This document shows, one piece after another, positions 49,867 to 59,310 of a stretch of 64,000 bases of DNA. The translations under genes were made by a program, and so were the position numbers. The number at the start of each line of letters is the position of its first letter. The stretch's first letter is position 1. The stretch comes from Collimonas fungivorans. GTDB lineage: Bacteria; Pseudomonadota; Gammaproteobacteria; Burkholderiales; Burkholderiaceae_D. The notes beneath the pieces are model-generated. The model did no database searches. It saw only the letters and a program-made list of their open reading frames with translations, and was not told the origin of the DNA. The stretch lies in the NCBI RefSeq assembly GCF_001584145.1, contig NZ_CP013232.1, forward strand, positions 3,534,001-3,598,000. Direction: 5' to 3'.

Positions 49867-51216
49867 TCAACTAAAGACAACGATAAATTCCGCTCCGGGA
49901 CGCTGGTCGCGCATGACGACCAGGCGCCAGCCGTGAACCAGCGAAATTTCCTTGCAAATCGACAGCCCCAGGCCGGCGCCTTCGTCGCGCCGGTTTGCCC
50001 CGCGCCAGAAACGCTTGAACAGCAACGGCACATTGTCGGCGGCGACGCCTTCGCCATGATCGCGAACAGCGATGTGGCCCGCGGTCACCGTGACGATTGC
50101 GCTGCTTCCGGCCGGAGAATGATGAATGGCGTTCTCCAGCAGGTTCTTGACCAGTACAAACAGTGCGCCGCTGTCGGCCATCAGCGGAATTTTCTGGACC
50201 GGCGAATTCAGTACAACGGAAACATTCAATCGATCCGCAAGCCGCCCCAGGTGCTCGACTGCGCTGACCACGACTTCTCCGGCATCCACTTTTTCAAACG
50301 TGAAATTCTTGCGGTCGCTAACTTCAGCCAGATGCAGCAGCTGGTGCACCTGGCGCGCCATGCGGTCGACGTCCTTCAGCAGCAGCTGGCGGTCAGCCGT
50401 GCCGTCGAGCTCGATTTGCCCGCGAATCAGGGCCAGCGGCGTCTTCAGTTCATGCGCAACCGTGGCAAGGAATTCCTGCTGCAGCCGATAGCCCAGTTCC
50501 AGGCGGTCCAGCGCCTTATTGAATGCGTCTATCAGCGGCACCAGTTCTTTCGGCACATCCATCGTCGACAAGCGGGAATCCAGGCTGTTGAATTCGATCC
50601 TGCTGGCCGCATCCGAGGCCACGCGCAACGGTCGCAGCGCGCGGTTGAATGTACCCCACACGACGCAGGTAAACACCAGGATGGCGATAATCACCGCGAC
50701 GCCGGAGGCCATCATGAAAGTGGCGCTGTCGCTGCCTATGATGGCCTGGTGCATGCGCTCGCTGCGCGCAACCTGGATATAGTAGGTTTTATCGTTGAAG
50801 GAAACGGCTTGTGTAAATACATACAACGTTAATCCGGAGCGTCGCAGGACCAGGCTGCTATCGGCCGCGGTTTTAGGGTCGAAACGCGTGCCCTTGGCAA
50901 ACAGGGGGATGGTTGCGCCATCGGAGGCGGTCAGCACGGCGCCCTTATCGTCGAGGATGCGGTAGATCGAGTCCTCTTTCAATGCTTCGTAAAGCAGCTG
51001 CATTTTCGAATTCAGGTCTACCCCGGACAGCTTGCCCGAGGCGTCAAAACGCATCCGCTCCTGGATCTTGTCGACATGCCTGAGCATCTCCCGCTTCAGC
51101 AATAACTCCGGCCCCCATTGGAATACCGCAGCCAGGCCAGCAGACACCACCAGGGCAATCACCACCAGCGTAGCCGCGGCGGAAATAATCAGTTTTTTCG
51201 ACAAGCTATACGGCAT
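49867..51216 (-). CDS. sensor histidine kinase of the mipA operon
   Basis: A 449-residue kinase: TM1 (about 9-31), a periplasmic domain of about 130 residues, TM2 (about 166-188), a HAMP-like linker, H-box EFLATVAHELKTPLALI with His255, N-box NLLENAIHHSP and G-boxes VRDHGEGVAADN and GAGLGLSICKEI. It overlaps the response-regulator gene by 11 bases and is last in a mipA-regulator-kinase operon. The signal is probably an envelope stress or antimicrobial compound, judged from the MipA/OmpV partner only. Confidence 0.87.
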   Translation of the reverse strand: MPYSLSKKLIISAAATLVVIALVVSAGLAAVFQWGPELLLKREMLRHVDKIQERMRFDASGKLSGVDLNSKMQLLYEALKEDSIYRILDDKGAVLTASDGATIPLFAKGTRFDPKTAADSSLVLRRSGLTLYVFTQAVSFNDKTYYIQVARSERMHQAIIGSDSATFMMASGVAVIIAILVFTCVVWGTFNRALRPLRVASDAASRIEFNSLDSRLSTMDVPKELVPLIDAFNKALDRLELGYRLQQEFLATVAHELKTPLALIRGQIELDGTADRQLLLKDVDRMARQVHQLLHLAEVSDRKNFTFEKVDAGEVVVSAVEHLGRLADRLNVSVVLNSPVQKIPLMADSGALFVLVKNLLENAIHHSPAGSSAIVTVTAGHIAVRDHGEGVAADNVPLLFKRFWRGANRRDEGAGLGLSICKEISLVHGWRLVVMRDQRPGAEFIVVFS

Positions 51217-51892
51217 CGGGCAGTTCCTGCAATGCAAAACCATACGCCCTGACGTTGGCGATCTCGACCGCGGAGTCTATCGCCAGCAGTTTTCGCCGCA
51301 GCCGGTGCAAGGCGACGTCCAGCGCGTTAGGGGTGACCGCATCGCCTACGCCCCAGGCCGCCATTTCCAAGGCGGTCCGGCGCACCGGCTGTCCACCCGC
51401 GCGCACCAGGCTCAGCATCAGCTGCAATTCCGAAGGCGCCAGCGACACCGAATCGTCGCGGTTGCGCATGCAGCTCGATTCCGGCAACACCTGCAAGCCC
51501 AGGTAAACCGAAACCGGGTTTTGCAATTGCGGCGGACGCCGCATCAAGGCGCGCACCCTGGCCACCAGCTCTTCCATCGAAAATGGCTTGGGCAGGTAAT
51601 CGTCGGCGCCAGCCTCGAGGCCGGCCACCCGGTCATGCAAGGCGTCGAGCGCGGTCAGCATCAGGCATGGCGCCAGCACGCCCTTGGTCCGCAACTTGCG
51701 CACCAGGTCAAGCCCGTCGCCGTCCGGCAAGCCGCGGTCGATCACCAGCGCCGCATACGGAATCCGGGCAAAACCGTCGGCCGCATGGTCGATGCGGCCG
51801 TAGACGTCAACCTCGATGCCGACTGCCGCCATGGCCTGGCGAATCAGCTGCGCCATTCGCTCGTGATCTTCCAACAGGCCGATTCGGTTCAT
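51206..51892 (-). CDS. OmpR-family response regulator of the mipA operon
   Basis: A 228-residue regulator with phosphoacceptor Asp52 in ALVIDRGLPDGDG, LEAGADDYLPKPFSMEEL for the conserved Lys, and a C-terminal winged helix (LAPSELQLMLSLVRAGGQPVRRTALE ... NALDVALHRLRRKL ... VRAYGFAL). The acidic pair is ED (residues 8-9). It lies 20 bases after mipA and overlaps the kinase gene, so the three form one unit. Likely target: the mipA promoter. Confidence 0.88.
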   Translation of the reverse strand: MNRIGLLEDHERMAQLIRQAMAAVGIEVDVYGRIDHAADGFARIPYAALVIDRGLPDGDGLDLVRKLRTKGVLAPCLMLTALDALHDRVAGLEAGADDYLPKPFSMEELVARVRALMRRPPQLQNPVSVYLGLQVLPESSCMRNRDDSVSLAPSELQLMLSLVRAGGQPVRRTALEMAAWGVGDAVTPNALDVALHRLRRKLLAIDSAVEIANVRAYGFALQELPDAV

Positions 51893-51912
51893 GGTTCGTA
51901 TTTAGCGTAATA

Positions 51913-52704
51913 CTAGAATTTATAAAGGTAGCCGACCCGAACGCTCGCCGCCGACGACTTGTCGACCAGCGGGCTGTCCTTGATGCCGGTACCGCGCTGC
52001 AGGTCGCCGACGTCGAGGATGATCATTTGATTGCGCGTCAGCGGATAATCCGCGCGCACGCCGAACTCGATGTTGGTGGTCGACTTGCCAGTATAAGCTG
52101 CGCGCTCGGCAGTGACTTCGTTTGCCTTGACGCCGTAGTAATAATTGACATATTTGCTGTCCATCCAGGTCGTGCTCAGGTGCGGCGTCAGCTGGAATCC
52201 TGCCATCGCAAACGAATGTTCGACGCCGAGTTTCACCGTATTGCCCTTGGTGCTGCCCGCGGTCAGCCATTCCAGCGACAACTTCGCATAAGGATTGTCC
52301 CAGGTGCCGGCCACCCCGCCCCATGCACTGCCCTTGCGTTCGTCCATGCCGTGCAATGCGTCCGAATCGCTGCCCTTGTAGCCGTCGTTCAATGCATATT
52401 TGGCGCGCAATGTGAAACTGAACTGGTCAACCGTCCCCAGTTTGAAGTCCAGCGTATTGCCGAAAAAATGGATCCAGCGGTTTTCATACAATACCAGCGG
52501 CAGGACAGAGATGTGATTGCTGACGCCGCGGTAAGGCCGGCTTTCAGAACCTAGGCCTATGCCCAGCCCCCATTGGGAAGCATCGGCAGAATGCGGCTCC
52601 TCCGCCAGGATCGGATCGGCATGGCTCAAACTCGCGGCGGCGCCAAGGACAGCGCCAATGATCGCTGCGAAGGCTAACCGGCTGGAAAACTTAAAATGAT
52701 GCAT
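51913..52704 (-). CDS. MipA/OmpV-family outer-membrane protein
   Basis: A 263-residue beta-barrel with signal peptide (AVLGAAASLSHADP) and family blocks GLGIGLGSESRPYRGVSNHISVLPLVLYENRWIHFFGNTLDFKLG and a terminal Phe (VGYLYKF) for outer-membrane assembly. MipA/OmpV proteins interact with murein enzymes or act as stress-induced porins. GGAGT five bases before the ATG at 52704 sets the start. It leads an operon with a two-component system. Confidence 0.87.
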   Translation of the reverse strand: MHHFKFSSRLAFAAIIGAVLGAAASLSHADPILAEEPHSADASQWGLGIGLGSESRPYRGVSNHISVLPLVLYENRWIHFFGNTLDFKLGTVDQFSFTLRAKYALNDGYKGSDSDALHGMDERKGSAWGGVAGTWDNPYAKLSLEWLTAGSTKGNTVKLGVEHSFAMAGFQLTPHLSTTWMDSKYVNYYYGVKANEVTAERAAYTGKSTTNIEFGVRADYPLTRNQMIILDVGDLQRGTGIKDSPLVDKSSAASVRVGYLYKF

Positions 52705-52807
52705 GTTGACTCCACAAAGTGATTGAACGAATGGTCTGACGCTGACAAGCATGTTCAGCCATAAGCTCTTACCACTTACTTACTGGAGTCTTTAAAACCG
52801 GGAATAT

Positions 52808-53710
52808 TTAACGGGGCGTTCCTTGCTTGCGCAACAGGCGCACACTATGCAGCGCCGTCAGCAGCACTGCGCACCAGATCGGAATATAGGTCGCCAGCTG
52901 TCCCGGCGCCATGGATTCGCCGAGGAAGACGATGGCGACGCCGACCAGCAATACCGGCTCGACGTAACCGAGGATGCCGAACAAGGCCATCGGCAGCAGT
53001 CGGCTGGCGCCCAGGTAGGCGCCGAGCGCCACCGTGCTCAGCAAACCCAGCCCCGGCAACAGGAACAGCCACATGTCCGGCCGCTGCGCCACCACCTGCC
53101 AGGAACCGCGCACATACAGCATGGCGACAGCAACCGGCAGCAGCAGCGCCATCTCCAGCGCGAACGCCACTACCGGATCGGCGTTGATCTTGCGGCGCAG
53201 GACAAAATAAGGCGGATAACCGAGCGCCACCACCAGGGTCGGCCAGGCAAAGCTGCGCGTGAGCCACAGTTCGTGCAGCACGCCGACCACGGCGCAGGCG
53301 ACCGCCAGCCACTGGAATACATCCAGCCGTTCGTGATAGTAGAAACGGCCGACCAGCACCATCGTCAAGGGCAGCAGGAAATAACCCAGCGAGACTTCCA
53401 GCGCGCGGCCATGCAAGGGCGCCCACAGGAAAATCCAGAGCTGGACGCCAAGCAGCGCTACTACCACCAACAGTGCGGCGCAGGTCAAGGGTTCACGCGC
53501 CAGGCGGCGCAGCAAGGCGCGCGCCTGCGGCAGGCGCTGGCGCAGAAGCAGCAGCGCCAGTGCGCCGGGCAAGGTCCACACCACGCGCCAGGCGAAGATG
53601 TCGAGGCCGTCGAGCGGCGCCAGCAACCTGGTATAGCCGGACAACAAGGCGAACAGCATCGATGCGCCCACCGACAGACTGATGCCGCGCCCTATTTCAT
53701 GTTGATTCAT
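52808..53710 (-). CDS. EamA/RarD-family drug/metabolite transporter
   Basis: A 300-residue inner-membrane protein with ten predicted segments made of two EamA repeats. The start GISLSVGASMLFALLSGYTRLLAPLDGLDIFAWRVVWTLPGALALLLLRQRLP resembles RarD (chloramphenicol-sensitive protein) family exporters. The substrate is unknown. It is transcribed alone and precedes a small conserved-looking gene on the same strand. Confidence 0.85.
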   Translation of the reverse strand: MNQHEIGRGISLSVGASMLFALLSGYTRLLAPLDGLDIFAWRVVWTLPGALALLLLRQRLPQARALLRRLAREPLTCAALLVVVALLGVQLWIFLWAPLHGRALEVSLGYFLLPLTMVLVGRFYYHERLDVFQWLAVACAVVGVLHELWLTRSFAWPTLVVALGYPPYFVLRRKINADPVVAFALEMALLLPVAVAMLYVRGSWQVVAQRPDMWLFLLPGLGLLSTVALGAYLGASRLLPMALFGILGYVEPVLLVGVAIVFLGESMAPGQLATYIPIWCAVLLTALHSVRLLRKQGTPR

Positions 53711-53735
53711 GGTGCTGGCCGCACCTCTGCAAACA

Positions 53736-53936
53736 TCACGCCAATGCTTCTTTGGCAGCTTGTTCCGGCGTCAGGCCGTCGTAGAACTGGTCGGTAAACC
53801 ATTCCACCTGCTCTTCGATATGTTCTTGCGCCTGTTCCAGGGTCGCGCCGCCGGCCACCAGGAAACCTTCGACTTCAATGCACCAGTTGATCAGCGCCAG
53901 TGTTTCCGGGTCCAGCTCTTCATTCTTCTTTGCCAT
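53736..53936 (-). CDS. small acidic hypothetical protein
   Basis: A 66-residue soluble, acidic, helical protein (ETLALINWCIEVEGFLVAGGATLEQAQEHIEEQVEWFTDQF). AGGAAAA lies before two adjacent ATGs at 53939 and 53936. It sits just upstream of the EamA transporter gene on the same strand. I do not recognise the family and propose no role. Confidence 0.6.
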   Translation of the reverse strand: MAKKNEELDPETLALINWCIEVEGFLVAGGATLEQAQEHIEEQVEWFTDQFYDGLTPEQAAKEALA

Positions 53937-54070
53937 CATTTTTTCCTGTATCAACGTCATTTCATGGCAGTCTGGCAATATACCCGAGGCATGCGCCCGG
54001 GCGGCCAGCCTGCGCCGCCGGTATTCTACCTGCCTCCGCACCAATCGGGACAAGAGTGCCGAACGGGCGC

Positions 54071-54550
54071 TCATGAGACGGCATGGCTCCACGTGCCCTG
54101 GATCCGGATCTCGCTCTTCACCGAGCGCGCCAGGAAACACTCTTCGTGCGCCTTGTGGTGTAGCTGCCGAAGCGCGTCGTCGTCGGGGATCCTGGCGCCG
54201 GAAAAGGCCACGGCCGGCGCCAGCTCGACCAGTGCTATCCAGCTTTTGCCATCCTCCGCACGCTGCATGTGGCCGGTGGCGTGGTCAACATAATGGTCGA
54301 CCAGGTAACCGGCGCCGCGCGCAATATCGAGGAACCACAGCATGTGGCAGCTGGACAAGGAAGCTACAAAAGCTTCTTCCGGATCGACATTGGCGGGGTT
54401 CGACAAAGGCACCCGGACCACATGCGGCGAACTGGATGCCGGCACGACCGCGCCGCCGTCGAATTGCCACTGGTGGGCGCGGCTGTAACGGTTATCGGCG
54501 AATGCCGCATCCTCTCGTTTCCACTCAATAGTGGCGACATGGCTAGACAT
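54071..54550 (-). CDS. OsmC/Ohr-family protein
   Basis: A 159-residue thiol peroxidase-like protein. The two conserved cysteines of the OsmC/Ohr fold are Cys68 (SLSSCHMLWFLDIA) and Cys138 (KAHEECFLARSVK), which together reduce organic hydroperoxides. The NVDPEEAFVASLSSCH block is nearer to the OsmC/YhfA side than to Ohr. Located between a small unknown gene and the zntB-like gene; no OhrR regulator is adjacent. Confidence 0.88.
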   Translation of the reverse strand: MSSHVATIEWKREDAAFADNRYSRAHQWQFDGGAVVPASSSPHVVRVPLSNPANVDPEEAFVASLSSCHMLWFLDIARGAGYLVDHYVDHATGHMQRAEDGKSWIALVELAPAVAFSGARIPDDDALRQLHHKAHEECFLARSVKSEIRIQGTWSHAVS

Positions 54551-54647
54551 GGAATTTCCTTATTGATGCGTTCTTGAATCATGACAAATCTTGTTAATCC
54601 ATCGCTCTCGTAGGAAGGGCACGCCTTTGTGCCCACCCTATCCAGTC

Positions 54648-55664
54648 TCAATCGTCGTCGCGCTTCCTGAACGCCAGCCAGCCGGCAACCGCGGTGAAGG
54701 TGGCGACGATGCCGGCGATGATCCAGAATCCTTGCGGGTCCTGTCCCAGCGGGATGCCGCCCACATTCATGCCCAGCAGGCCGGCGATGATATTGATCGG
54801 CAACGCCAGCACCGTGACGATGGTCAGCACGAACAGGCTGCGGTTATTGCCCTCATTGACGCGCGCGGCGATTTCTTCCTGCAGCAGTTTGATGCGTTCC
54901 TGCAGCGTGGCGATCTCGTGCAGCACCATCGAAAATTCTTCCGTGGCATGGCGCAATTCTTGCGAATCGATCTCGGCCACCCAGTTCGGCGGCCGCTGCA
55001 GCAAGCGGAACAAGGCCGCCGGTTCCGGCGCCAGCAGGCGCTGCAGGCGCACCAGCACGCGCCTCAGCTCACCCAGGTTGGCGCGTTTCTGGTTCTGCTT
55101 GCCGGCCAGCAGGTTGTCCTCTATGCCGTCGACCCTGTGGATAGCGTCGCGCACGATCTTCGACAGCACGTCGGCCTGGTCGCGCAGCAAATGGGTCAGC
55201 AGCTCGACTGAAGATCGGATCGGTTCGCCGCTCTTGACCGCGTTGCGCAAGCGGTCGACCGCTTTCAGCGGCTTGAGCCGCGCGCTGATCACGACCTGCC
55301 GGTCGACGTTCAGGAAAAGCGTGGAAATATCCGCCGGATCGAATGAAAAATCGTGCAGCACGTCGTTAACCACCGCGATCAGCATATTGTCGACCAGTTC
55401 GATACGGGTCGAGCGCTGCCCTTCGTGCAAGGTCTCGTAGAATTCATCGCCGAGCTCGGCATGTTTTCTCAGCCACTTCTCGCTGGCGGTATTGGCCAGG
55501 TTGAAGTGCAGCCAGATGAACTGGTCCGGATGTTGGCCGCGCGCAACCAGCCACTCCTCCGCCTGCTTCGATTCAATGGCCTGCCCTTGCGTGTCCTTGT
55601 CGAATAAATAACCGCATACCAGGCCGGTCTGATCCGAGCCGTAAGGCAGTGTCACCGTCTGCAT
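54648..55664 (-). CDS. zntB: CorA-family zinc/magnesium transporter (ZntB-like)
   Basis: A 338-residue CorA-superfamily protein: a large cytoplasmic alpha/beta domain and long helices, then two C-terminal transmembrane segments with the GMNVGGIP signature (GMN) between them and a charged tail. The VCGYLFDKDTQGQAI start and overall length match ZntB, which moves Zn(II). GGGGGAAG before the ATG at 55664 sets the start, with an in-frame alternative at 55679. Confidence 0.85.
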   Translation of the reverse strand: MQTVTLPYGSDQTGLVCGYLFDKDTQGQAIESKQAEEWLVARGQHPDQFIWLHFNLANTASEKWLRKHAELGDEFYETLHEGQRSTRIELVDNMLIAVVNDVLHDFSFDPADISTLFLNVDRQVVISARLKPLKAVDRLRNAVKSGEPIRSSVELLTHLLRDQADVLSKIVRDAIHRVDGIEDNLLAGKQNQKRANLGELRRVLVRLQRLLAPEPAALFRLLQRPPNWVAEIDSQELRHATEEFSMVLHEIATLQERIKLLQEEIAARVNEGNNRSLFVLTIVTVLALPINIIAGLLGMNVGGIPLGQDPQGFWIIAGIVATFTAVAGWLAFRKRDDD

Positions 55665-55725
55665 CGCTTCCCCCGTCAACCCAAACGCACAGTTTAGCGC
55701 AGGCTATCGTCGGCTCGCAGGCATT

Positions 55726-56385
55726 CTAATAAATTCCGGGAATCAGCCGCGATGTACGGGAGCGGTATGCTTCATAGCCGGCGCCGAACTGGCTGTGCAG
55801 CAGCGCCTCTTCGGCGCGCATGCGGGCCAGCAGCGGCGGGATCAGCAGCAGCGTGAGCAGCACGCCGAGTCCGGAACGGAAAACCAGGGACCAGCCCAGT
55901 GCATTCACCAGCAGGCCCAGGTAACTCGGATGGCGGATGACGCCATAGATGCCGTCGGTGACCAGCTCATGCCCCGGCTGGATCGCCACCAGGCCGCTGA
56001 AACGGCGACCGAGGATGAAGACCGGCCCCAGCCTCAGCGCGCCGCCGGCGATGAACAGCACCACGCCGGCCCAGCGCAAGGCATCGCCGCCGAAGGTCCA
56101 GAAGCCGATGCGATCGGAATAGGCTGGCAGGTAGGCTTGCAGCAGCCCTATCAGTCCGACCGCCGGGATGATCCAGCGGTTGCCGCGGTCCTCGCGCTCG
56201 CCGGAACTCAGGTTGGCGCTGGTGAAAAGCGCCGCACCGGCCAAGACGATGAAGGCGGCGGCAGTGACGGACAGCGCCGGCCGGGAGAAAAAGGCGATAA
56301 ATCCGCCCTCGCCTAGAATGGCGAGCCAAAGGTAGGCAAGGCTCGCCGCTATGGTGAAGAACGCCAGCCTGGGTGTGAGCTGCAT
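55726..56385 (-). CDS. isoprenylcysteine carboxylmethyltransferase-family membrane protein
   Basis: A 219-residue membrane protein with about five segments and the ICMT/phospholipid-methyltransferase C-terminal motif GHELVTDGIYGVIRHPSYLG followed by a helical hairpin and EEALLHSQFGAGYEAYRSRTSRLIPGIY. It probably binds S-adenosylmethionine and methylates a lipid or small molecule; the acceptor is unknown. It is transcribed alone. Confidence 0.83.
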   Translation of the reverse strand: MQLTPRLAFFTIAASLAYLWLAILGEGGFIAFFSRPALSVTAAAFIVLAGAALFTSANLSSGEREDRGNRWIIPAVGLIGLLQAYLPAYSDRIGFWTFGGDALRWAGVVLFIAGGALRLGPVFILGRRFSGLVAIQPGHELVTDGIYGVIRHPSYLGLLVNALGWSLVFRSGLGVLLTLLLIPPLLARMRAEEALLHSQFGAGYEAYRSRTSRLIPGIY

Positions 56386-56451
56386 GAGCGCCTCCCTGAT
56401 ATGAACCTTCTTTATTATAGCCAGCTGCAGCCTTGCCCGAGGACGTCCAGC

Positions 56452-57662
56452 CTAGTTGTAAATCGGCAGCGCCAGGAACAGCTTGATGACGATCGCATTG
56501 GCAATATCGATGAAAAATGCGCTGACCATCGGCACCACCAGGAACGCCAGGTGCGACGGGCCGAAGCGGTCGGTCACCGCCTGCATGTTGGCGATCGCAG
56601 TCGGCGTCGCGCCCAGGCCGAAACCGCAATGGCCGGCCGCCAGCACCGCCGCATCGTAGTTCTTGCCCATCAGGCGGAAGGTCACGAAAATCGCATAGGC
56701 AGCCATCGCTACTGCCTGCACCGTCAGGATCAGCAGCACCGGCAGCGCCAGCGAAGCCAGGTCCCACAAGCGCAAGCTCATCAGCGCCATCGCCAGGAAC
56801 AGCGACAAGCTGACGTTGCCCAGGACCTGGATGGCGCGCTCGAAAATCTTGTAGCCGACCAGCAGAGACAAACCGTTGCTCAATATGACGCCGACAAACA
56901 GCACGCAGACAAAAGTCGGCAATTCAAACGCGCTGCCATTGAGCTGGTTGGCAATCATGGTGCCGGCGGAAAGGCTGACAGCGATCAGGGCCAGCGCCTC
57001 GATGAATGCCTGCGGCGTGATCAGTTGCACCGCTTTCGGTTGTTCGAAACCCAGCGGCGCGCTGTCATCGCTGGTTTTGCCGGTCTCGGCAGACGGCAAC
57101 TTGACGCGCTTGACCAGGAACTTGGCCACCGGACCGCCGATCAGGCCGCCCAGGACCAGGCCGAATGTTGCGCAGGCTATGGCAATCTCGGTGGCCGCCG
57201 CCAGGCCGTGGCGCTCGGAAAATACGCGCCCCAGGCGGCGCCGGTGCCGTGGCCGCCCGACAAAGAAATCGAAGCGCCCAGCAAGCCGATCAAGGGATCG
57301 AGGCCCATCAGTTTCGCCATGCCGATGCCGATGGCGTCCTGCAGCACCAGCAGCCCCAGCACCACGCCCAGGAACAAGACCAGGGTGCGGCCGCCGGCTT
57401 TCAGGCTGGCGAGGTTGGCGTTCAAGCCGATGGTGGCGAAAAACGCCAGCATCAGCGGTCCCTGCAGGCTGCTGTCGAACTGCACCTGGACACTGGAAAA
57501 ACTGCGCAGCCCGAACATCAGCAAGGCGACCAGCAAGCCGCCCACCACCGGCTCGGGAATGCTGTAGGCCTTCAGCAGCGAGGAAGACGACACCAGCTTG
57601 CGTCCAAGCAGCAGCACCAGCGATGCCGCCACCAGGGTTTCCAAGGTATCCAGGCTAATCAT
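56452..57662 (-). pseudogene. gltS: sodium/glutamate symporter GltS gene with one-base frameshift
   Basis: Two frames encode one GltS of about 403 residues. The N-terminal part (ISLDTLETLVAASLVLLLGRKLV ... GASISLSGGHGTGAAWG) and the C-terminal part (VAKFLVKRVKLPSAE ... GHCGFGLGATPTAIANMQAVTDRFG) hold the two symmetric GGHGT/GHCGFGLG substrate loops. They are separated by a missing base in the CCCC run at 57229-57232 (plus strand), after which the true frame reads RVFSERHGLAAATEIA. Sequencing undercall or recent mutation; otherwise the gene looks intact. Confidence 0.85.
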
Positions 57663-57986
57663 CTATTTCCTTTCATCGTTTGATCAAATGCCAACACAAA
57701 CCCGGCGCGCGGGAATTGTTGTCGTACGTAATTGTGCACGAAATAGTTACCTGAACGTTACCTGAATAATGACAATTTTGAATGTTTTTATTGTAGGAAA
57801 AAACCCACAAATATCACCACACTCAGGATTTTTATCTAACAATTTTTAACAAACTATTGTTTTTTTTGAAAACCAAATTAACATATGGACAATTGGTAAA
57901 AAATTAATCAAATCGATGGTCTAGAACCCGGAACATGCACCCGGTCGCGGCAGTGTTGCGACGCGCAATATTGGAAGGCAAGTACA
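57663..57986. other. 324-base A/T-rich intergenic region
   Basis: Clearly A/T-richer than its surroundings, with poly-T and poly-A tracts around 57840-57910. It should hold the gltS promoter and that of the small gene at 57987. I see no operator I can name. Confidence 0.4.
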
Positions 57987-58307
57987 GTGAGAACCAAGGA
58001 TCTTAGTACATTACAGACGATTTTCTGTTTCATCGCTCTCGCCCCCGGCATCTGGTATTTCTTCTGCGACGGCATCGAGGTACTGGCAAGGCAGAATACA
58101 CGCGCCATCGACAGGAACGTGGCGTTCCAGACCGTTGCCCAATATCACATAGCCAAACGCAGCGGACTGGCAAGGGTCGCCTGTGCCCAGGCGGCTGCGG
58201 CATCGACTTCGTTTCTGCGGGCGAACGATGAAAAAGACTACGAACAGTGGAAAGACACCGAGAGGTCGGACTGCAAGATCGCCGGTATAGAAATGGCGTC
58301 CAATTAG
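57987..58307 (+). CDS. small exported or membrane-anchored hypothetical protein
   Basis: A 106-residue protein with one N-terminal hydrophobic segment (IFCFIALAPGIWYFFC) and a soluble helical tail (QYHIAKRSGLARVACAQAAAAS ... DEKDYEQWKDTERSDCKIAGI). The start is a GTG with GGAAGG eight bases upstream. The opposite strand is also open over most of this length, but lacks such a start. Family unknown; it stands alone after an A/T-rich region. Confidence 0.55.
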   Translation: MRTKDLSTLQTIFCFIALAPGIWYFFCDGIEVLARQNTRAIDRNVAFQTVAQYHIAKRSGLARVACAQAAAASTSFLRANDEKDYEQWKDTERSDCKIAGIEMASN

Positions 58308-58347
58308 CATGAAAGCCAGGATGTGCAGTTTCGGCTATAACCGCTTG

Positions 58348-58837
58348 TTAATGTGAAACATCGGCTTCGATGCCGCCCCCCAGATTAACGTCGTCGCCGT
58401 CGTTAAGTGATACATCCTTGCCCTCCTCCCAAGTCGCGCCGTTGGCCAGCGGTCCTGCGGTTCTGGCTCATGCGGTCAAAGTCAGCCTGTGTATGCGGCA
58501 GGCACGGATGAGCGAATGCAGCGCTGGTCGGGGTTGTAGTGGGTTCCGGTGAGGTTTCCGGTGTGATGAGCGTTTCGGGCGTTGTGATTGTAACCGGCAC
58601 CGCGCCGGGGCATGCAGGTGCGGCTGGCATCACTGCCGGCGCGGGTGCGGCGGGCGTAGCGCTTGTACCGCCCACGCTTGTCACCGGCGGCAGGTCGCCG
58701 CCGTTGCCGCACCTCGCCAGCAGCAGGGCTCCCAGGCTGGAAATAAAATGCTGGCGCGATATGCCTTCGATATCTTGTTCGAGACCGGCTTCTTTATCCG
58801 CTTCTGGTTTATTTACAGGTTTACTTTTCAACGACAT
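58348..58837 (-). pseudogene. broken gene for a secreted protein, alginate-lyase-like N-terminus
   Basis: The first frame starts MSLKSKPVNKPEADKE and has a hydrophobic export segment (HFISSLGALLLARCG) where the lipobox Gly appears changed to Arg. A Pro/Thr-rich linker follows, then HPCLPHTQADFDRM, which resembles the start of secreted alginate lyase/heparinase-like proteins. The frame then breaks, and a second frame continues as TAGPLANGATWEEGKDVSL to a stop at 58348. The catalytic domain is absent, so this looks like an internal deletion plus a frameshift. Confidence 0.45.
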
Positions 58838-58920
58838 ATCCTTCTTGCACCATGAATCACTTGAGAAAGTGCCGTCGGGTTATTTGACGCAGAAGGTACG
58901 AGAAGTTGACCGGGCACTCG

Positions 58921-59310
58921 TCAAGAGTGCATGAATCCGCTCTTTGGCCGATCCCGGCGACTTCCCGCGGAGATCAGATAGTTGCAAAGCCATTCATAAT
59001 GCACCTGAACTTCGGCAAGCATGCCGGCATATTGGGTTTCAATCTCGCGAAGCAGCTGGCAAGCCCTTTCGCGCATGGAATTTTCCATGTCGCCATGCTT
59101 TTCCAGCGCGTCGACAATGGCGTCGGCAACCCTGTCGTAGAACTGCAATTGATGCTGATCGCCGCAAATGCTCTCCCACTCTTCGCGAAATATCGTATCA
59201 AAAGTCAGGCTCTCGATAAATCGCGCGGCACTGGTAGTTTCGTCCAGGTTGAAAGAACGCAGTATTTGCGCTATCAACAGGGCATCGTCATCTGAAATTT
59301 TCTCCGCCAT
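58921..59310 (-). CDS. hypothetical helical protein
   Basis: A 129-residue soluble, acidic, mostly helical protein (DDALLIAQILRSFNLDETTSAARFIESL ... YDRVADAIVDALEKHGDMENSMRERACQLLREIE). The AAAGGAG site eight bases before the ATG is excellent, so it is surely translated. It diverges from the GTPase/Roadblock operon, 468 bases away. I do not recognise a family. Confidence 0.65.
   Translation of the reverse strand: MAEKISDDDALLIAQILRSFNLDETTSAARFIESLTFDTIFREEWESICGDQHQLQFYDRVADAIVDALEKHGDMENSMRERACQLLREIETQYAGMLAEVQVHYEWLCNYLISAGSRRDRPKSGFMHS

Noticed and set aside
58011..58310. 99-codon minus-strand frame opposite the small gene at 57987
   Set aside because: The plus-strand frame has a GGAAGG site and a sensible hydrophobic segment; the minus frame has neither.
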